A stretch of 64,000 bases of DNA. Origin: Iningainema tapete BLCC-T55. GTDB lineage: Bacteria; Cyanobacteriota; Cyanobacteriia; Cyanobacteriales; Nostocaceae. This document shows positions 8,866-17,853 of the stretch, in pieces. Position 1 is the first letter of the stretch; every line of letters starts with the position of its first letter. A program made the position numbers and the translations under genes. The notes beneath the pieces were generated by a model. That model was not told the origin of the DNA and searched no databases. It saw only the letters and a program-made list of their open reading frames with translations. The stretch is from the NCBI RefSeq assembly GCF_014698965.1, contig NZ_JACXAE010000067.1:51016-115015 (forward strand), written 5' to 3'.

Positions 8866-8919
8866 TGGCTAATTGCTAATGGCTAATTGCAATGAACAAT
8901 TAGCCATTAACCATTAGCC
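8862..8919. repeat. TAATGGCTAATTG-type repeat
   Basis: Direct and inverted copies of TAATGGCTAATTGC able to form a hairpin between two convergent genes. It supplies the last codons and the stop of the DCC gene. A similar block is at 43827-43925. Confidence 0.75.
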
Positions 8920-9323
8920 TTACAGCTACCATCAGGGCAGTAGGTAGATTCGTAGGTACTGGAACGTTTACCAAATAGGGTATAGCGGTTGTCGCGGATT
9001 TGTTCGTAAATGCGATCGCCTACCCATTTTACTCCAGGTAAAGCACGGTAAGTTTCTACAACTACATTACCAGCTGGTAATAATCGCCCAATTTCTTCAG
9101 CTGCTGCACTACCTTGCCAACGCCTTTGGGGATCGTTCGCATCTAGTAAAATCACACCCAACTCACAATTAGCAGATGTAATTCCCCATTGAGAGAGTGA
9201 CTGCTCATCTTGCATAGGAATGTAACGAAATAACTTACCCTGGTCTAGAGTTTCCAACAGTTGTACAAAGGTAACGCAGAGGTTACAATTACCGTCATAG
9301 ATAACGTAGTAATTCATCAGCAA
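8907..9323 (-). CDS. DCC-family thiol-disulfide oxidoreductase-like protein (DUF393)
   Basis: 138 residues. The N-terminal DGNCNLC box gives the family its name: Asp plus two cysteines in a thioredoxin-like CxxC arrangement. Residues such as LFRYIPMQDEQS and the segment SAAAEEIGRLLP follow the family pattern. No signal peptide or transmembrane segment is seen, so it is likely cytoplasmic. The C-terminus adds a second Cys pair (YCPDGSCKANG), and its final residues come from the repeat at 8862-8919. Redox partner unknown. It begins opposite the dps gene and shares the upstream region with it. Confidence 0.88.
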   Translation of the reverse strand: MLMNYYVIYDGNCNLCVTFVQLLETLDQGKLFRYIPMQDEQSLSQWGITSANCELGVILLDANDPQRRWQGSAAAEEIGRLLPAGNVVVETYRALPGVKWVGDRIYEQIRDNRYTLFGKRSSTYESTYCPDGSCKANG

Positions 9324-9460
9324 TTTATTTGTAGGTATAAGCTACCAACAGGTATTTTACAAAAATTATAATTATAAAAACAAAAATTCCATCTATCGGT
9401 AGAGAGTTGGCGCTGGTGAACTAATATTTGTAAACTTGATGAGAAGATTCAGGTACGATC

Positions 9461-10042
9461 ATGAGCGAGAACAAGCAATCAACACGCCTTCACCCCACCC
9501 GCATTGACATTCCCGCAGAAGCGCGTTCTCAGATTATTGCAGTTTTAAACCAGACTTTAGCTGCTAGTTTGGATCTAAAAACTCAGACAAAGCAGGCTCA
9601 CTGGAATGTCAAGGGCAAAGACTTCTTCCAGTTGCACGAAATGTTTGATGAAATCGCTGGCGAATTGGAAGAATTCATCGATATGTTCGCCGAAAGGATT
9701 ACAGCTTTGGCTGGATACGCATATGGCACAGCTCGTATGGCAGCAGCGAATTCAATCCTGCCCGAATATCCTGTTGATATTTTAGAAGGAATGGATCATG
9801 TAACCGCTTTAGCGGATCGCTTTGCACCTTATGCTAAGCACCTGAGAGAAGCGATTGACAAAACTGACGAATTGGGTGATGCTGACACAGCAGACCTCTA
9901 CACCGAAGTTTCTCGTACTATTGATAAGCGTCTGTGGTTCTTAGAAGCCCATTTGCAAGTCTCTGAAATGAAAGGAGAAAATGGCTCTGGAAATGGTGGA
10001 ACAGCTACTGCTAAAACTCCTGAAAAAGCTGGTGTAAGATAA
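9461..10042 (+). CDS. dps: Dps-family DNA-binding ferritin-like protein
   Basis: 193-residue member of the Dps family, which forms dodecamers that oxidise and store iron and protect DNA under starvation or oxidative stress. The ferroxidase residues are visible: His in KQAHWNVKGKDF, then Asp/Glu in HEMFDEIAGELEEFIDMFAE. The four-helix pattern and ALAGYAYGTARMAA are typical. The N-terminal tail has several charged residues and the C-terminal tail is Gly/Thr/Lys-rich (NGSGNGGTATAKTPEKAG), which may contact DNA. It is a single gene with a strong hairpin 15 bases after the stop. Confidence 0.95.
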   Translation: MSENKQSTRLHPTRIDIPAEARSQIIAVLNQTLAASLDLKTQTKQAHWNVKGKDFFQLHEMFDEIAGELEEFIDMFAERITALAGYAYGTARMAAANSILPEYPVDILEGMDHVTALADRFAPYAKHLREAIDKTDELGDADTADLYTEVSRTIDKRLWFLEAHLQVSEMKGENGSGNGGTATAKTPEKAGVR

Positions 10043-10056
10043 GCACAGATCCCCAC

Positions 10057-10089
10057 AGATCCCCGACTTCTCTAAGAAGTCGGGGATCT
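10057..10089 (+). terminator. Hairpin after dps
   Basis: Near-perfect stem AGATCCCCGACTTC / GAAGTCGGGGATCT with a TCTAA loop, just downstream of the dps stop. No long T run follows. The same sequence type is also a common intergenic repeat in cyanobacteria. Confidence 0.7.
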
Positions 10090-10112
10090 AGGTATGAGAG
10101 AGAAAAACCAAG

Positions 10113-12875
10113 ATGGTAGGAAAACGCTTCTACTTGGGAGTATGTCACTTTTTAGCCAACACCCTCAAGGGTGTGGCTACACGTACAAAGTTTGCCAGCT
10201 CCGGCTTTAAATTTATAGCCGGAGCTGGCAGGCTTCGCACAATTAGCCTCACACGAATAGGGTGTGGGCGGGCGTATTACAAAACTTATTTCCTACTGAC
10301 GCTAGTAACAGTTTTTATAGTTTTGATCATTTCACCTGTTCTGGGACAATCTCAAGTGACTGTTCCAGTTCAGAGTTTGTCTAAATCACAAGAAAGTTTA
10401 CAAGATTTATTACAACAGGGTAAAGTACTGTTTGAAGCGGGACGGTTAGTAGAAGCGCAAGCAGTTTTGCAAAAGGTATCTCAACAGTATCAGGTGTTGG
10501 GAGACAAGCTTAGGCAAGCAATGACTTTGAGTAATCTTGCTTTGGTTTATCAGCAACGTGGAATGTTTGCTGAAGCTAATAAAGCAATTAATAACAGTTT
10601 ACAACTACTGGGCACTCATTCCAAACAACACTTGCAAGTTCAAGCTCAAACGCTTGAGATTCAAGGATCGCTGCAATTAGAGCAAGGACAAGCTGAGGTA
10701 GCTTTAAAAACATGGCAGCGAGCTATCGATACTTATACTCAAATTGGTGACAAAAGTGGCATGACTCGCAGTCGTATTAATCAAGCACAGGCTTTGCAGG
10801 TACTGGGATTCTACCGTCGTGCTTTGACAAGTTTGACTGAACTAAGTAATGATTTGCAATCTCAGCCAGATTCTTTAACTAAAGTTGTCGAGTTGCGATC
10901 GCTGGGTGATACACTTCAGTTAACCGGAGATTTGGATAAATCCCGTCAAGTTCTGCTCAAAAGCCTGGAACTTGCTCAAAGGTTGAAATACACTCCAGAA
11001 ATTAGTGCAACGCTACTGAGTTTGGGAAATACTGCCAGACTTCAGCAAGATTACCAGGGTGCGATCGCGTTCTATCATCAGGTAATTGCCACCAATCCTG
11101 CACCACTCACCAAAGTCCAAGCTCAAATTAATCTTATTAATGTATTAATTAAGACTAATAAAGCAGCAATAATACCATCTATTTTAACGCAAATAGAAAC
11201 AGAAATAGAGAAACTCCCCCTAAGTCAGGTAGCAGTTTATGCCAGAGTTCATCTGGCTCAGAGCTTGATGAAAGAGTGTGTAGGGGCACGGCAGTGCCGT
11301 GCCCCTACAGATCGATATTCAACACCTGAAAAAATTGCTCAATTGCTTGCTACAGGAGTTCAACAAGCGAAAGCGCTGGGTGATAAGCGAGCAGAATCTT
11401 ATGCTCTAGGAACTTTGGGAAAACTGTATGAGCAGGAAAAACAATGGAAGAATGCCCAAAAGCTCACACAGCAGGCACTTGTGTTGGCGCAATTGGTGAA
11501 TGCACCGGATATCGCCTATAATTGGCATTGGCAAATGGGACGCTTGCTCAAACAGCAGGGCAATATTCCAGCGGCAATTGCTGCCTATGATGCGGCTTAT
11601 GAAGAGTTGCAGTCGATCAGAAGCGATCTTGTTGCAGTTAATCGAGATGTTCAGTTTTCATTTAGGGAAAGTGTAGAACCAGTTTACCGCGAATCTGTAG
11701 CATTGCTGTTACAACCACGAGGAGAAAAGCTGAGCGAAAAAACATTAGACAAAGCTAGGCAAAGAATTGAAGCACTCCAGCTAGCAGAATTAGATAACTT
11801 CTTTCGGGAAGCCTGCTTGAATGTGACAAAGGTTGTATTAGACAAAGTGGTAGAGCAAGATAGTCCCACCACTGCCGTTATTTATCCAATTATTTTACCA
11901 GACCAATTACAAGTCATTGTCAAAATTCCCAAGCTTCCTTTGCGCCATTTCTCGGTCAATAAATCTCAGACGGAAGTGGAAAATATTTTAGGGCAACTGC
12001 GGCAGTACTTGAATGAACCTGACACAATTGAAGAAGTTCAATCTCTGTCTCTACAACTATATAGTTGGCTGATTCAACCAATTGACTCTGAGTTACAACG
12101 CAGCAAAGTCAACACTTTAGTTTTTGTTCTGGATGGGGCGTTGCGAAGTGTACCAATGGCGTCACTTTATGACGGTAAGCAGTATCTGATTGAGAAATAT
12201 GCTGTGGCTTTAAATCTGGGACTACAATTACAGACACCCAAGCCTTTAACACAGCAAAAGTTGCAGGTACTTGCTGGGGGATTGGTGCAACCGCCACCCA
12301 ATTTTCCACAGTTTCCACCTCTACCGGAAATTATATCTGAGTTTAACTTGATTGCTCGCTCAGGAGTTTCAACTACAAAACTTTTAAACCAAAATTTTAC
12401 AAGTAAGACACTGCAAGGTAAGATTAATGCCTCTGGGTTTAATGTGGTTCACTTGGCAACCCACGGACAGTTTAGTTCTCGTTCTGAAGATACATTTATT
12501 TTGACTGCGGATGGTCCAATTAATGTGAGCGATTTTGATTTGCTTTTGCGCCGTCGAGATGAAACACGCCCAGAAGCTATAGAAATGCTCGTCTTGAGTG
12601 CTTGTCAGACAGCAGCAGGAGATAATCGGGCAACTCTCGGTTTGGCAGGGGTAGGTATACGTGCAGGTGCAAGGAGTACACTGGCGAGTCTATGGAATGT
12701 GGGCGATCGCTCCACGGCAATTTTAATGGGAGAGTTCTATCGTGAGTTGACAACTGCCAAAGTCACAAAAGCGGAAGCTCTACGTCGCGCTCAAGTGACA
12801 CTTTTACAAAAATATCCCAACTACAGTCGTCCTGGTTATTGGGCTGCTTACGTTCTAATTGGTAACTGGTTGTAG
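10113..12875 (+). CDS. TPR-CHAT protein (caspase-like peptidase, N-terminally anchored)
   Basis: 920 residues. A hydrophobic segment at about 59-79 (FLLTLVTVFIVLIISPVLGQ) should export or anchor the protein, followed by about eight TPR repeats (about 95-520) and a C-terminal CHAT domain (about 600-920). CHAT is a caspase-fold protease domain; the dyad is His784 in HLATHGQF and Cys831 in VLSACQTAAG. The ending YSRPGYWAAYVLIGNWL is the usual CHAT terminus. The first 55 residues are unusual: they are encoded by palindromic repeat DNA (10160-10270), so translation may really start further in. A second in-frame palindrome at 11280-11308 encodes CVGARQCRAPT. The stop codon lies inside a GTAGAGACG palindrome. 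Substrate unknown; other TPR-CHAT proteins cleave protein partners. Confidence 0.9.
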   Translation: MVGKRFYLGVCHFLANTLKGVATRTKFASSGFKFIAGAGRLRTISLTRIGCGRAYYKTYFLLTLVTVFIVLIISPVLGQSQVTVPVQSLSKSQESLQDLLQQGKVLFEAGRLVEAQAVLQKVSQQYQVLGDKLRQAMTLSNLALVYQQRGMFAEANKAINNSLQLLGTHSKQHLQVQAQTLEIQGSLQLEQGQAEVALKTWQRAIDTYTQIGDKSGMTRSRINQAQALQVLGFYRRALTSLTELSNDLQSQPDSLTKVVELRSLGDTLQLTGDLDKSRQVLLKSLELAQRLKYTPEISATLLSLGNTARLQQDYQGAIAFYHQVIATNPAPLTKVQAQINLINVLIKTNKAAIIPSILTQIETEIEKLPLSQVAVYARVHLAQSLMKECVGARQCRAPTDRYSTPEKIAQLLATGVQQAKALGDKRAESYALGTLGKLYEQEKQWKNAQKLTQQALVLAQLVNAPDIAYNWHWQMGRLLKQQGNIPAAIAAYDAAYEELQSIRSDLVAVNRDVQFSFRESVEPVYRESVALLLQPRGEKLSEKTLDKARQRIEALQLAELDNFFREACLNVTKVVLDKVVEQDSPTTAVIYPIILPDQLQVIVKIPKLPLRHFSVNKSQTEVENILGQLRQYLNEPDTIEEVQSLSLQLYSWLIQPIDSELQRSKVNTLVFVLDGALRSVPMASLYDGKQYLIEKYAVALNLGLQLQTPKPLTQQKLQVLAGGLVQPPPNFPQFPPLPEIISEFNLIARSGVSTTKLLNQNFTSKTLQGKINASGFNVVHLATHGQFSSRSEDTFILTADGPINVSDFDLLLRRRDETRPEAIEMLVLSACQTAAGDNRATLGLAGVGIRAGARSTLASLWNVGDRSTAILMGEFYRELTTAKVTKAEALRRAQVTLLQKYPNYSRPGYWAAYVLIGNWL
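10194..10229. repeat. Palindrome within the start of the TPR-CHAT gene
   Basis: GCCAGCTCCGGCT and its complement AGCCGGAGCTGGC flank a 10-base AT-rich loop, inside a larger block with further complementary parts (ACCCTCAAGGGTGT, and CACACGAATAGGGTGTGG). The block encodes the low-hydrophobicity N-terminus of the CHAT protein. Confidence 0.75.
11280..11308. repeat. GTAGGGGCACGGC palindrome inside the TPR-CHAT gene
   Basis: Perfect 13-base arms around AGT (GTAGGGGCACGGC, reverse complement GCCGTGCCCCTAC). It lies in frame between two TPR units. Confidence 0.85.
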
Positions 12876-12899
12876 AGACGCGAAATTTCGCGTCTCTAC
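12872..12899. repeat. GTAGAGACG-family palindrome providing the CHAT stop codon
   Basis: Perfect 28-base palindrome GTAGAGACGCGAAA / TTTCGCGTCTCTAC. The TAG at 12873-12875 that ends the TPR-CHAT gene is within it. Confidence 0.85.
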
Positions 12900-12907
12900 A
12901 ATCAACT

Positions 12908-12957
12908 CGTTCCCATGCTCCGCTTGGGAACGCCTTAGTTGGAGGCTCCGCCTCGCG
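12908..12957. repeat. GTTCCCAGGCTC-type stem-loop repeat
   Basis: Two consecutive short stems: CGTTCCCATGCTCCGCTTGGGAACG, then GGAGGCTCCGCCTC. Members of the same family are at 23255, 23334, 29485, 42926 and 44690. Confidence 0.8.
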
Positions 12958-13043
12958 AAATTTAGCACAGGCAGCAGCCCACTTGACTGCATTCTCTGGC
13001 TGAGCCTGGGAAAGAGAGAGCAAGATGTGATGCCATCCCAATG

Positions 13044-13205
13044 TTAAGAAACTTTACAACATTAGCATCAGGAGAGGGAACCCTGCATAGACAAGAGCAG
13101 CGCACGTATGGAGAGGTAAAAGTAGAGCCATTCATGTGAATTTAATTAAGTTCACAAAATCTCTATTTCTAAAACAATTTTAGAAGGGTTTAAAGAACCT
13201 GACGA
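13044..13205 (+). promoter_or_regulatory. Composite upstream segment shared with two neighbouring genes
   Basis: Bases 13044-13111 align without gaps to 17854-17921; the core CCCTGCATAGACA..AGCA.GGCACGTATGG is nearly identical. Bases 13113-13205 align to 15969-16056 (GAGGTAAA.GTA.AGCCATTCAT, AATTAAGTT.ACAAAATCT.TATTT). So the leader of the pentapeptide gene carries both elements, and the other two genes carry one each. The role is unknown; shared promoter or duplicated leader are the simplest ideas. Together with the repeats just before it, this accounts for the 334-base gap. Confidence 0.6.
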
Positions 13206-13209
13206 AGCT

Positions 13210-14532
13210 ATGAAGTTTTATCTGAATAACTACATTTATCCATCAGTATCAATCTTAGCAACAATTCTGGGAATTATTGGACTGCAATCTGCTGCTGTTC
13301 TCTTTGCTGATCCAAGTCAAGCTAAGGAGCAGGAAGTAGACATTTACAACTTATGTTCTAAATTCCCTCACAATTCCCGTTGCAAAGGCTATTCCATTCC
13401 TATATCTCTGGAAAAGCGTCCGGGTGATAAAGGTGAGTGTTCTACTGTATTTGATAACACCAAACAAACTGGCAGTTGCAAGATTGCTGTTACCCAGGAT
13501 CGCCTAGAAGTTTACCTAGAGGAAGGGAAAAAGCTAGATGTTTTAGATAATCAGCGAGCAACCCGAGAAATCACAATTCCTTACAATCAAGTTGTTTCCG
13601 TAGATTATCTGGAATCTCACAAAGATAACAGAGCAGCGTTTGTAAGCTACGGGCTTCTTGGTGCGCTAATTGGGGCACCTTTTATGCAAAACAAGGAATT
13701 ATCTGAGATAGAAATCGGCTACACAATTCCATCTGCCCAAGGTCAAGAGAGCCTTAATTATACGACTATCATAACAGGTCGCAAATTTGGACTTACTCTG
13801 ATCGACAAGCTAAAATCCTCAACTCAAACTCGTAGTGAGGCTCAAGTTTTAAGCGAGTTAAAAAACAAAGCAATTACGGTAGGTAATCCCCAGCACATCC
13901 AGCAATTAATAACTACTAATAAGTGTAAGGAATGCGATCTTAGTGGGGCGCAATTGGAGGGAGCTAACTTGAGGAAGGCTAATCTTAACGGTTCTAACCT
14001 CAGGGGAGCTAATCTCAAAGGTGCTAATTTGGAAAAAGCCAACTTAGAAGGTTGCAACCTCAAAGGTGTCAATTTAGAGGGAGCCATTCTGCGCGGGGCT
14101 GACTTGACGACAAACAGCAAAACTCGGACTAACCTGCGCTATGCAAATCTCTCTGGGGCAAACCTTCAAGCTGCCAAATTGAAGGGAGCTAACTTAGGAG
14201 ATGCCGTTCTGGAAGGAGCTAATTTAGAAGACGCAGACTTAAGCATAGCTGTTTTCAAGGATTTCTGGACAGGGATGAGAACAGAGTTTTATACCAGCTT
14301 AAAAGATGCCAATTTGAAAGCCGCCAATTTGAAGAGTGCTCAACTAGATAGGGCTTTTTTAGCAGGTGCTAATTTGAGTAGCGCTAACTTAAGTGGTGCT
14401 GATTTAAAGAATGCTAACCTCAAGGGTGCTAACTTAAGAGATGCTAATCTGACTAAAACTAATATGAAGAAAACCACTTTGTGCGGCGCAACTATGCCTG
14501 ATGGTTCAATTTTTAACCAAAACTGCAACTAG
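13210..14532 (+). CDS. Exported pentapeptide-repeat protein
   Basis: 440 residues. An N-terminal hydrophobic stretch (SVSILATILGIIGLQSAAVLF) followed by ADPSQAKE looks like a signal peptide. Residues about 35-230 form a unique domain with three or four cysteines near the start (YNLCSKFPHNSRCKGY, DKGECS) and a hydrophobic Gly-rich hairpin at about 140-155 (SYGLLGALIGAPF). A Cys pair (NKCKECDLSG) introduces the pentapeptide array (A(N/D)LxX, about 240-430), which should fold into a right-handed quadrilateral beta helix. It ends in a Cys-containing cap (TTLCGATMPDGSIFNQNC). A likely interaction or structural protein; partner unknown. Confidence 0.88.
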   Translation: MKFYLNNYIYPSVSILATILGIIGLQSAAVLFADPSQAKEQEVDIYNLCSKFPHNSRCKGYSIPISLEKRPGDKGECSTVFDNTKQTGSCKIAVTQDRLEVYLEEGKKLDVLDNQRATREITIPYNQVVSVDYLESHKDNRAAFVSYGLLGALIGAPFMQNKELSEIEIGYTIPSAQGQESLNYTTIITGRKFGLTLIDKLKSSTQTRSEAQVLSELKNKAITVGNPQHIQQLITTNKCKECDLSGAQLEGANLRKANLNGSNLRGANLKGANLEKANLEGCNLKGVNLEGAILRGADLTTNSKTRTNLRYANLSGANLQAAKLKGANLGDAVLEGANLEDADLSIAVFKDFWTGMRTEFYTSLKDANLKAANLKSAQLDRAFLAGANLSSANLSGADLKNANLKGANLRDANLTKTNMKKTTLCGATMPDGSIFNQNCN

Positions 14533-14755
14533 TAAACGGGTACCGAGTTGAGGCTCTGCCGCCGTCTATGACAGTAGATTTACAATGCGGCTCTCCCGTA
14601 GTTATAAAGATATGTAAAACTTATAATTAGCTCAAATCTTTGCTGGATTTGGCATTCCCATGCCCTATGCTCTATGCCCAAAAAAGGTTTTCCACCACAA
14701 ATACAGCAGAGCCAGTTCTGTTCGTAATAGCCCTCCCAATTATGGAGAAAAAACT

Positions 14756-15733
14756 ATGTTTGCAAGACGATTGAGGAACACAGTGATGGTGGTAACTACT
14801 CTGGGGTTTCTTTTTCTTTTCTGCGTACCTAGATTAGCGAGTGGAGCAAATAACTCGGTAGAATTGCTACCCCAGTGGAAAGTTGGTGAAAAACTACACT
14901 ACCAAATGGTCAAAACCAGACTAAGATTGCAAGACAATAAGGTTGTGCTCAACGCGAGTACTCGAAATAACTTAGAAATTGAGGTTCTTCAAGCTAGCGC
15001 TCAAGGTTACATTCTACGTTGGCTTTACGGAGAAACGAAACTCTCTGACTCTAAGCAAACCACAGAACCATTAATCCAGCAAATGATTAACAATCTTAAT
15101 GAGTTACAATCACCAATTATACTTAAAATAAACTCTCTTGGTTCGATTGAGGAAGTGCAGAATTGGGAACAGATTAAGGAGACTTCTACTTTAGCAGTTG
15201 ATACAATTATCAAACAGTTGCAAAATCTGGGACTAGACAAGGCGATGGTTACCAAGATGCGTGTTCAAATTGCATCCACCTTTGCCACTAAAGAACAGAT
15301 TGAAAAGGTGTACATACGGATGCCCCAATTATTATTCCTAGTTCTTGGTAGGACGTACACACTATCCCAGCCTATTGAGTACAAAGACAAGTTACCAAAC
15401 CCTTGGGGAGGTGAATCGTTCCCCAGCCGTGGAGAATTTGCCCTGAAAACCCTAGATAGAAAATTAGGTAGGGCTGTGGTTACTTGGAAACAGACGATTC
15501 TACCTGAAGAAGCAAAGCGCATAATTGAGAAAACAATGAACGACTTGACGGTGGGTTTGGTTCGCCAAGCTCCGATACAAAGTTTGCCTGACAACTTGAC
15601 AATTGAGGATGCAGCAGAATTTGCCGTTGATATTTCCTCTGGTTGGATACATAGCTTCACGTATACGCGAACTATAAAAATCAATAAATCGCTGCAAAAG
15701 GACACTATTACGATTAGTAGGAAGTTGAAGTAG
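14756..15733 (+). CDS. Hypothetical exported protein
   Basis: 325 residues from the ATG at 14756, chosen because GGAG lies 8 bases upstream and a good signal peptide follows (MFARRLRNTVMVVTTLGFLF...FCVPRLASGAN). An upstream in-frame ATG at 14660 adds 32 unlikely residues. The mature part alternates beta-like segments with charged loops: QWKVGEKLHYQMVKTRLRLQ, LEIEVLQASAQGYILRWLYG. The last third is GRAVVTWKQTILPEEAKRII...EFAVDISSGWIHSFTYTRTI. This ends like proteins that carry a beta-rich lipid- or ligand-binding fold, but no family is assigned. It follows the pentapeptide gene by about 220 bases and probably has its own promoter. Confidence 0.75.
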   Translation: MFARRLRNTVMVVTTLGFLFLFCVPRLASGANNSVELLPQWKVGEKLHYQMVKTRLRLQDNKVVLNASTRNNLEIEVLQASAQGYILRWLYGETKLSDSKQTTEPLIQQMINNLNELQSPIILKINSLGSIEEVQNWEQIKETSTLAVDTIIKQLQNLGLDKAMVTKMRVQIASTFATKEQIEKVYIRMPQLLFLVLGRTYTLSQPIEYKDKLPNPWGGESFPSRGEFALKTLDRKLGRAVVTWKQTILPEEAKRIIEKTMNDLTVGLVRQAPIQSLPDNLTIEDAAEFAVDISSGWIHSFTYTRTIKINKSLQKDTITISRKLK

Positions 15734-15968
15734 TTAGTGGAACTTGAAAAATTTCACGCCCAGCAATAAAGGTGGAAGATGCTCAAACTGAGTCGAAAAC
15801 AACTTTGGCAGCCGCTTAAGCTAAAACTAAACGAGTTCAAAGAATCCTTTAAAGTTGTTACGAGATTCTTTCACTCATACTCTCCCCATATATGGTCTAC
15901 TTTTGCTCTTTATTGTTAAGATTTTTAACATTAACTTGTACTTTTCAGAAAACTTGTAGCTTAAATCG

Positions 15969-16056
15969 GAGGTAAAGGTAAAGCCATTCATATGGCTTGA
16001 ATTAAGTTGACAAAATCTGTATTTATAACACAACTTTAAAAACGAGCGTCAGAGCA
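15969..16056 (+). promoter_or_regulatory. Upstream segment, second half-type
   Basis: Aligns with 13113-13205 upstream of the pentapeptide gene: GAGGTAAAGGTAAAGCCATTCATATGG, then AATTAAGTTGACAAAATCTGTATTT. It directly precedes the start at 16059. The rest of the 325-base gap (15734-15968) shows nothing recognisable. Confidence 0.5.
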
Positions 16057-16058
16057 TA

Positions 16059-17657
16059 TTGAATATGCATAACTTTCAGTTTCCAAAGATATTCAGCATT
16101 GTACCGCCATGGGGGGACCGAATTGCCATTCTAGACCACCTCGAAGCACATATTCAACCAGGAGCCATAGGACTTAGTGAAGGTGGTCAGACTCTTCCCG
16201 ACAAAGACAAAGTGCTGTTAAAAACAGGTTTACGTTGGATGCCTGGAGGAGCGGATGGTGCTTGGGTACATCACGGTTCTGCTGGTGAAGCAAGAGACAT
16301 AGCTCAACAGGTTCTAGAAGTTCTGCTCGCTTTGACACAGCAAGTTACTTGCGAGCGGGCAGGAAACCTCTACACTGTACTGATGGAACACAGTGCTATT
16401 GACTACATTGACCCACTCCTGGAAGCTGTTTGGCAGCAGCAACTTGATACGGATGGCTTGTATGAAATCGCCCGGTGGCTGGCAACCCGTGCCCCTGATC
16501 GCGAACTCGTCAAACTGGGAATTAGTTTGCTTGGTCTTTTTGCCAACAAACAGGACCGTGAGTTGCTGATGACTCTAGGGCGGTACGAGGAGTTTACCCT
16601 CTACGTCGTTGTAGCCTTGCTTTGTATGGAAGATAACGCTGAAATTAGTCTGTGGGAATTAGCGCAGCACGTGACGGGTTGGGGGCGCATTCAGATTATT
16701 GAGCGTCTGTGCCAAACTCGAAACCCGCAAATTCAGGGATGGATGCTGCGATTCGGCTACCGCAACGATGTGATGTATGAATACACTGCCTGCATTTGTG
16801 CAACTACTGGTAATTTGCTCTTAGCGCTTGAGCAGCCAGACCCGGATGATGCTTTGCTTGAAGGCGCTGGTGAGATTCTGAGTACTTTGATAGAAGGACG
16901 TGGTGGACCTGCAGAGGATGTGCAGGACTACCCAGATGCAGCAGCAGTCACCAAGCGCTACTTGCAACTCCTGTGCGATCGCGACATAACTCTAGAGCAG
17001 TTTGTGGTAGTACAAACAATTCGAGAGTTTCTCAATGAGGAAGATGGAGTCGTTCATGACTCTACTTTGGGTTGGTCTTTCCACCGCACGGTGATGCTGG
17101 AGTTTATTGAGGTCATCTTGTCGCGTTCCAATTGGCACGAACAAGTCAATGCAGCCTTAGCCAGTCCCGATGCTCGTACATTTGCCACTGCTACTCAGGC
17201 GGCGAAAGCACTCGGCATGGACATTTGGGAGGTGTACTTTGAACGCTTGCAGCAAGGAGAACCCCATTGGTATTTCGTTATGCAAACCAATGACTCGGAG
17301 CGGGTTGAGCGCGTAATTGCCTTGGCTCTTCAACGGCTTCCCCTTGAGCAGATTGCCAGTGGACCGACTGATGACTTAGGACTCGATCCAGAGTTTGCCC
17401 ATCACCGTGAACTCGACTTCATTCTACAAGACCTCCATCGCTTTCCGGGCAAAGGATGGTCTTTAATCAGTGCTGGCTTACAGAGTCCTGTGACGCGCAA
17501 TCGTAATATGGCAATTCGTGTTCTGGCTAATTGGGAGCGGCAAAGCTGGCCAGAGGAAGCAGAGAACTTGCTTGCAAGGGCATTGAGCCGGGAGCCGAAT
17601 CAAGATACTCGCGAGTATATGCAGGAAGTCCTTGCTGGAGAATCACTCAACTTCTAA
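16059..17657 (+). CDS. Large soluble helical protein of unknown function
   Basis: 532 residues, no signal peptide or membrane segment. The N-terminus (PPWGDRIAILDHLEAH, then DKVLLKTGLRWMPGGADGAW) appears globular. From about residue 90 onward the sequence is a series of amphipathic helix pairs with regular Leu/Ala/Glu patterns, for example ELVKLGISLLGLFANKQDRE and WSLISAGLQSPVTRNRNMAIRVLANW. These look like HEAT/ARM-type repeats. No catalytic motif was identified and no family name is claimed. Codon use and acidic Trp-rich composition look different from the neighbouring exported genes. Its leader resembles that of the pentapeptide gene. Right after its stop there is a scar of a CHAT gene, so the locus has been rearranged. 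Confidence 0.8.
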   Translation: MNMHNFQFPKIFSIVPPWGDRIAILDHLEAHIQPGAIGLSEGGQTLPDKDKVLLKTGLRWMPGGADGAWVHHGSAGEARDIAQQVLEVLLALTQQVTCERAGNLYTVLMEHSAIDYIDPLLEAVWQQQLDTDGLYEIARWLATRAPDRELVKLGISLLGLFANKQDRELLMTLGRYEEFTLYVVVALLCMEDNAEISLWELAQHVTGWGRIQIIERLCQTRNPQIQGWMLRFGYRNDVMYEYTACICATTGNLLLALEQPDPDDALLEGAGEILSTLIEGRGGPAEDVQDYPDAAAVTKRYLQLLCDRDITLEQFVVVQTIREFLNEEDGVVHDSTLGWSFHRTVMLEFIEVILSRSNWHEQVNAALASPDARTFATATQAAKALGMDIWEVYFERLQQGEPHWYFVMQTNDSERVERVIALALQRLPLEQIASGPTDDLGLDPEFAHHRELDFILQDLHRFPGKGWSLISAGLQSPVTRNRNMAIRVLANWERQSWPEEAENLLARALSREPNQDTREYMQEVLAGESLNF

Positions 17658-17668
17658 GGCTACCTGCT

Positions 17669-17725
17669 CTCAACAGCCGTCCGGGTTATTGGGCAGCTTT
17701 TGTTCTATTTGGTAAATGGTTTTAG
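17669..17725 (+). pseudogene. CHAT C-terminal scar
   Basis: In the +2 frame relative to the preceding gene, the bases up to TAG at 17723 read NSRPGYWAAFVLFGKWF. This aligns gaplessly with the last 17 residues of the TPR-CHAT protein ending at 12875 (YSRPGYWAAYVLIGNWL). Nothing upstream in this frame resembles a CHAT domain, so only the tail of a lost paralogue remains. Confidence 0.8.
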
Positions 17726-17766
17726 CTCATCCTTATATAGCAGTCATAAATCATTTGTGAGCAATT

Positions 17767-17800
17767 AGAAGCCCGGTTTCGTAACAGTTACCGGGCTTCT
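17767..17800 (+). terminator. Hairpin between CHAT scar and PPC gene
   Basis: Perfect 11-base arms AGAAGCCCGGT / ACCGGGCTTCT with a 12-base loop. It could terminate transcription from the unknown gene upstream. A weak T-containing stretch follows. Confidence 0.65.
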
Positions 17801-17853
17801 TAAGCAGTAGATTTTCACTTGGGAAATAGAATGCTATATATTCATCTCAATTA

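Noticed and set aside
12763..13047. Overlapping short frames at the end of the TPR-CHAT gene
   Set aside because: They consist of translated palindromes and stem-loop repeats.
13842..14528. Minus-strand frames opposite the pentapeptide repeats
   Set aside because: Regular coding repeats produce open antisense frames; the translated Leu/Pro/Lys pattern is a shadow.
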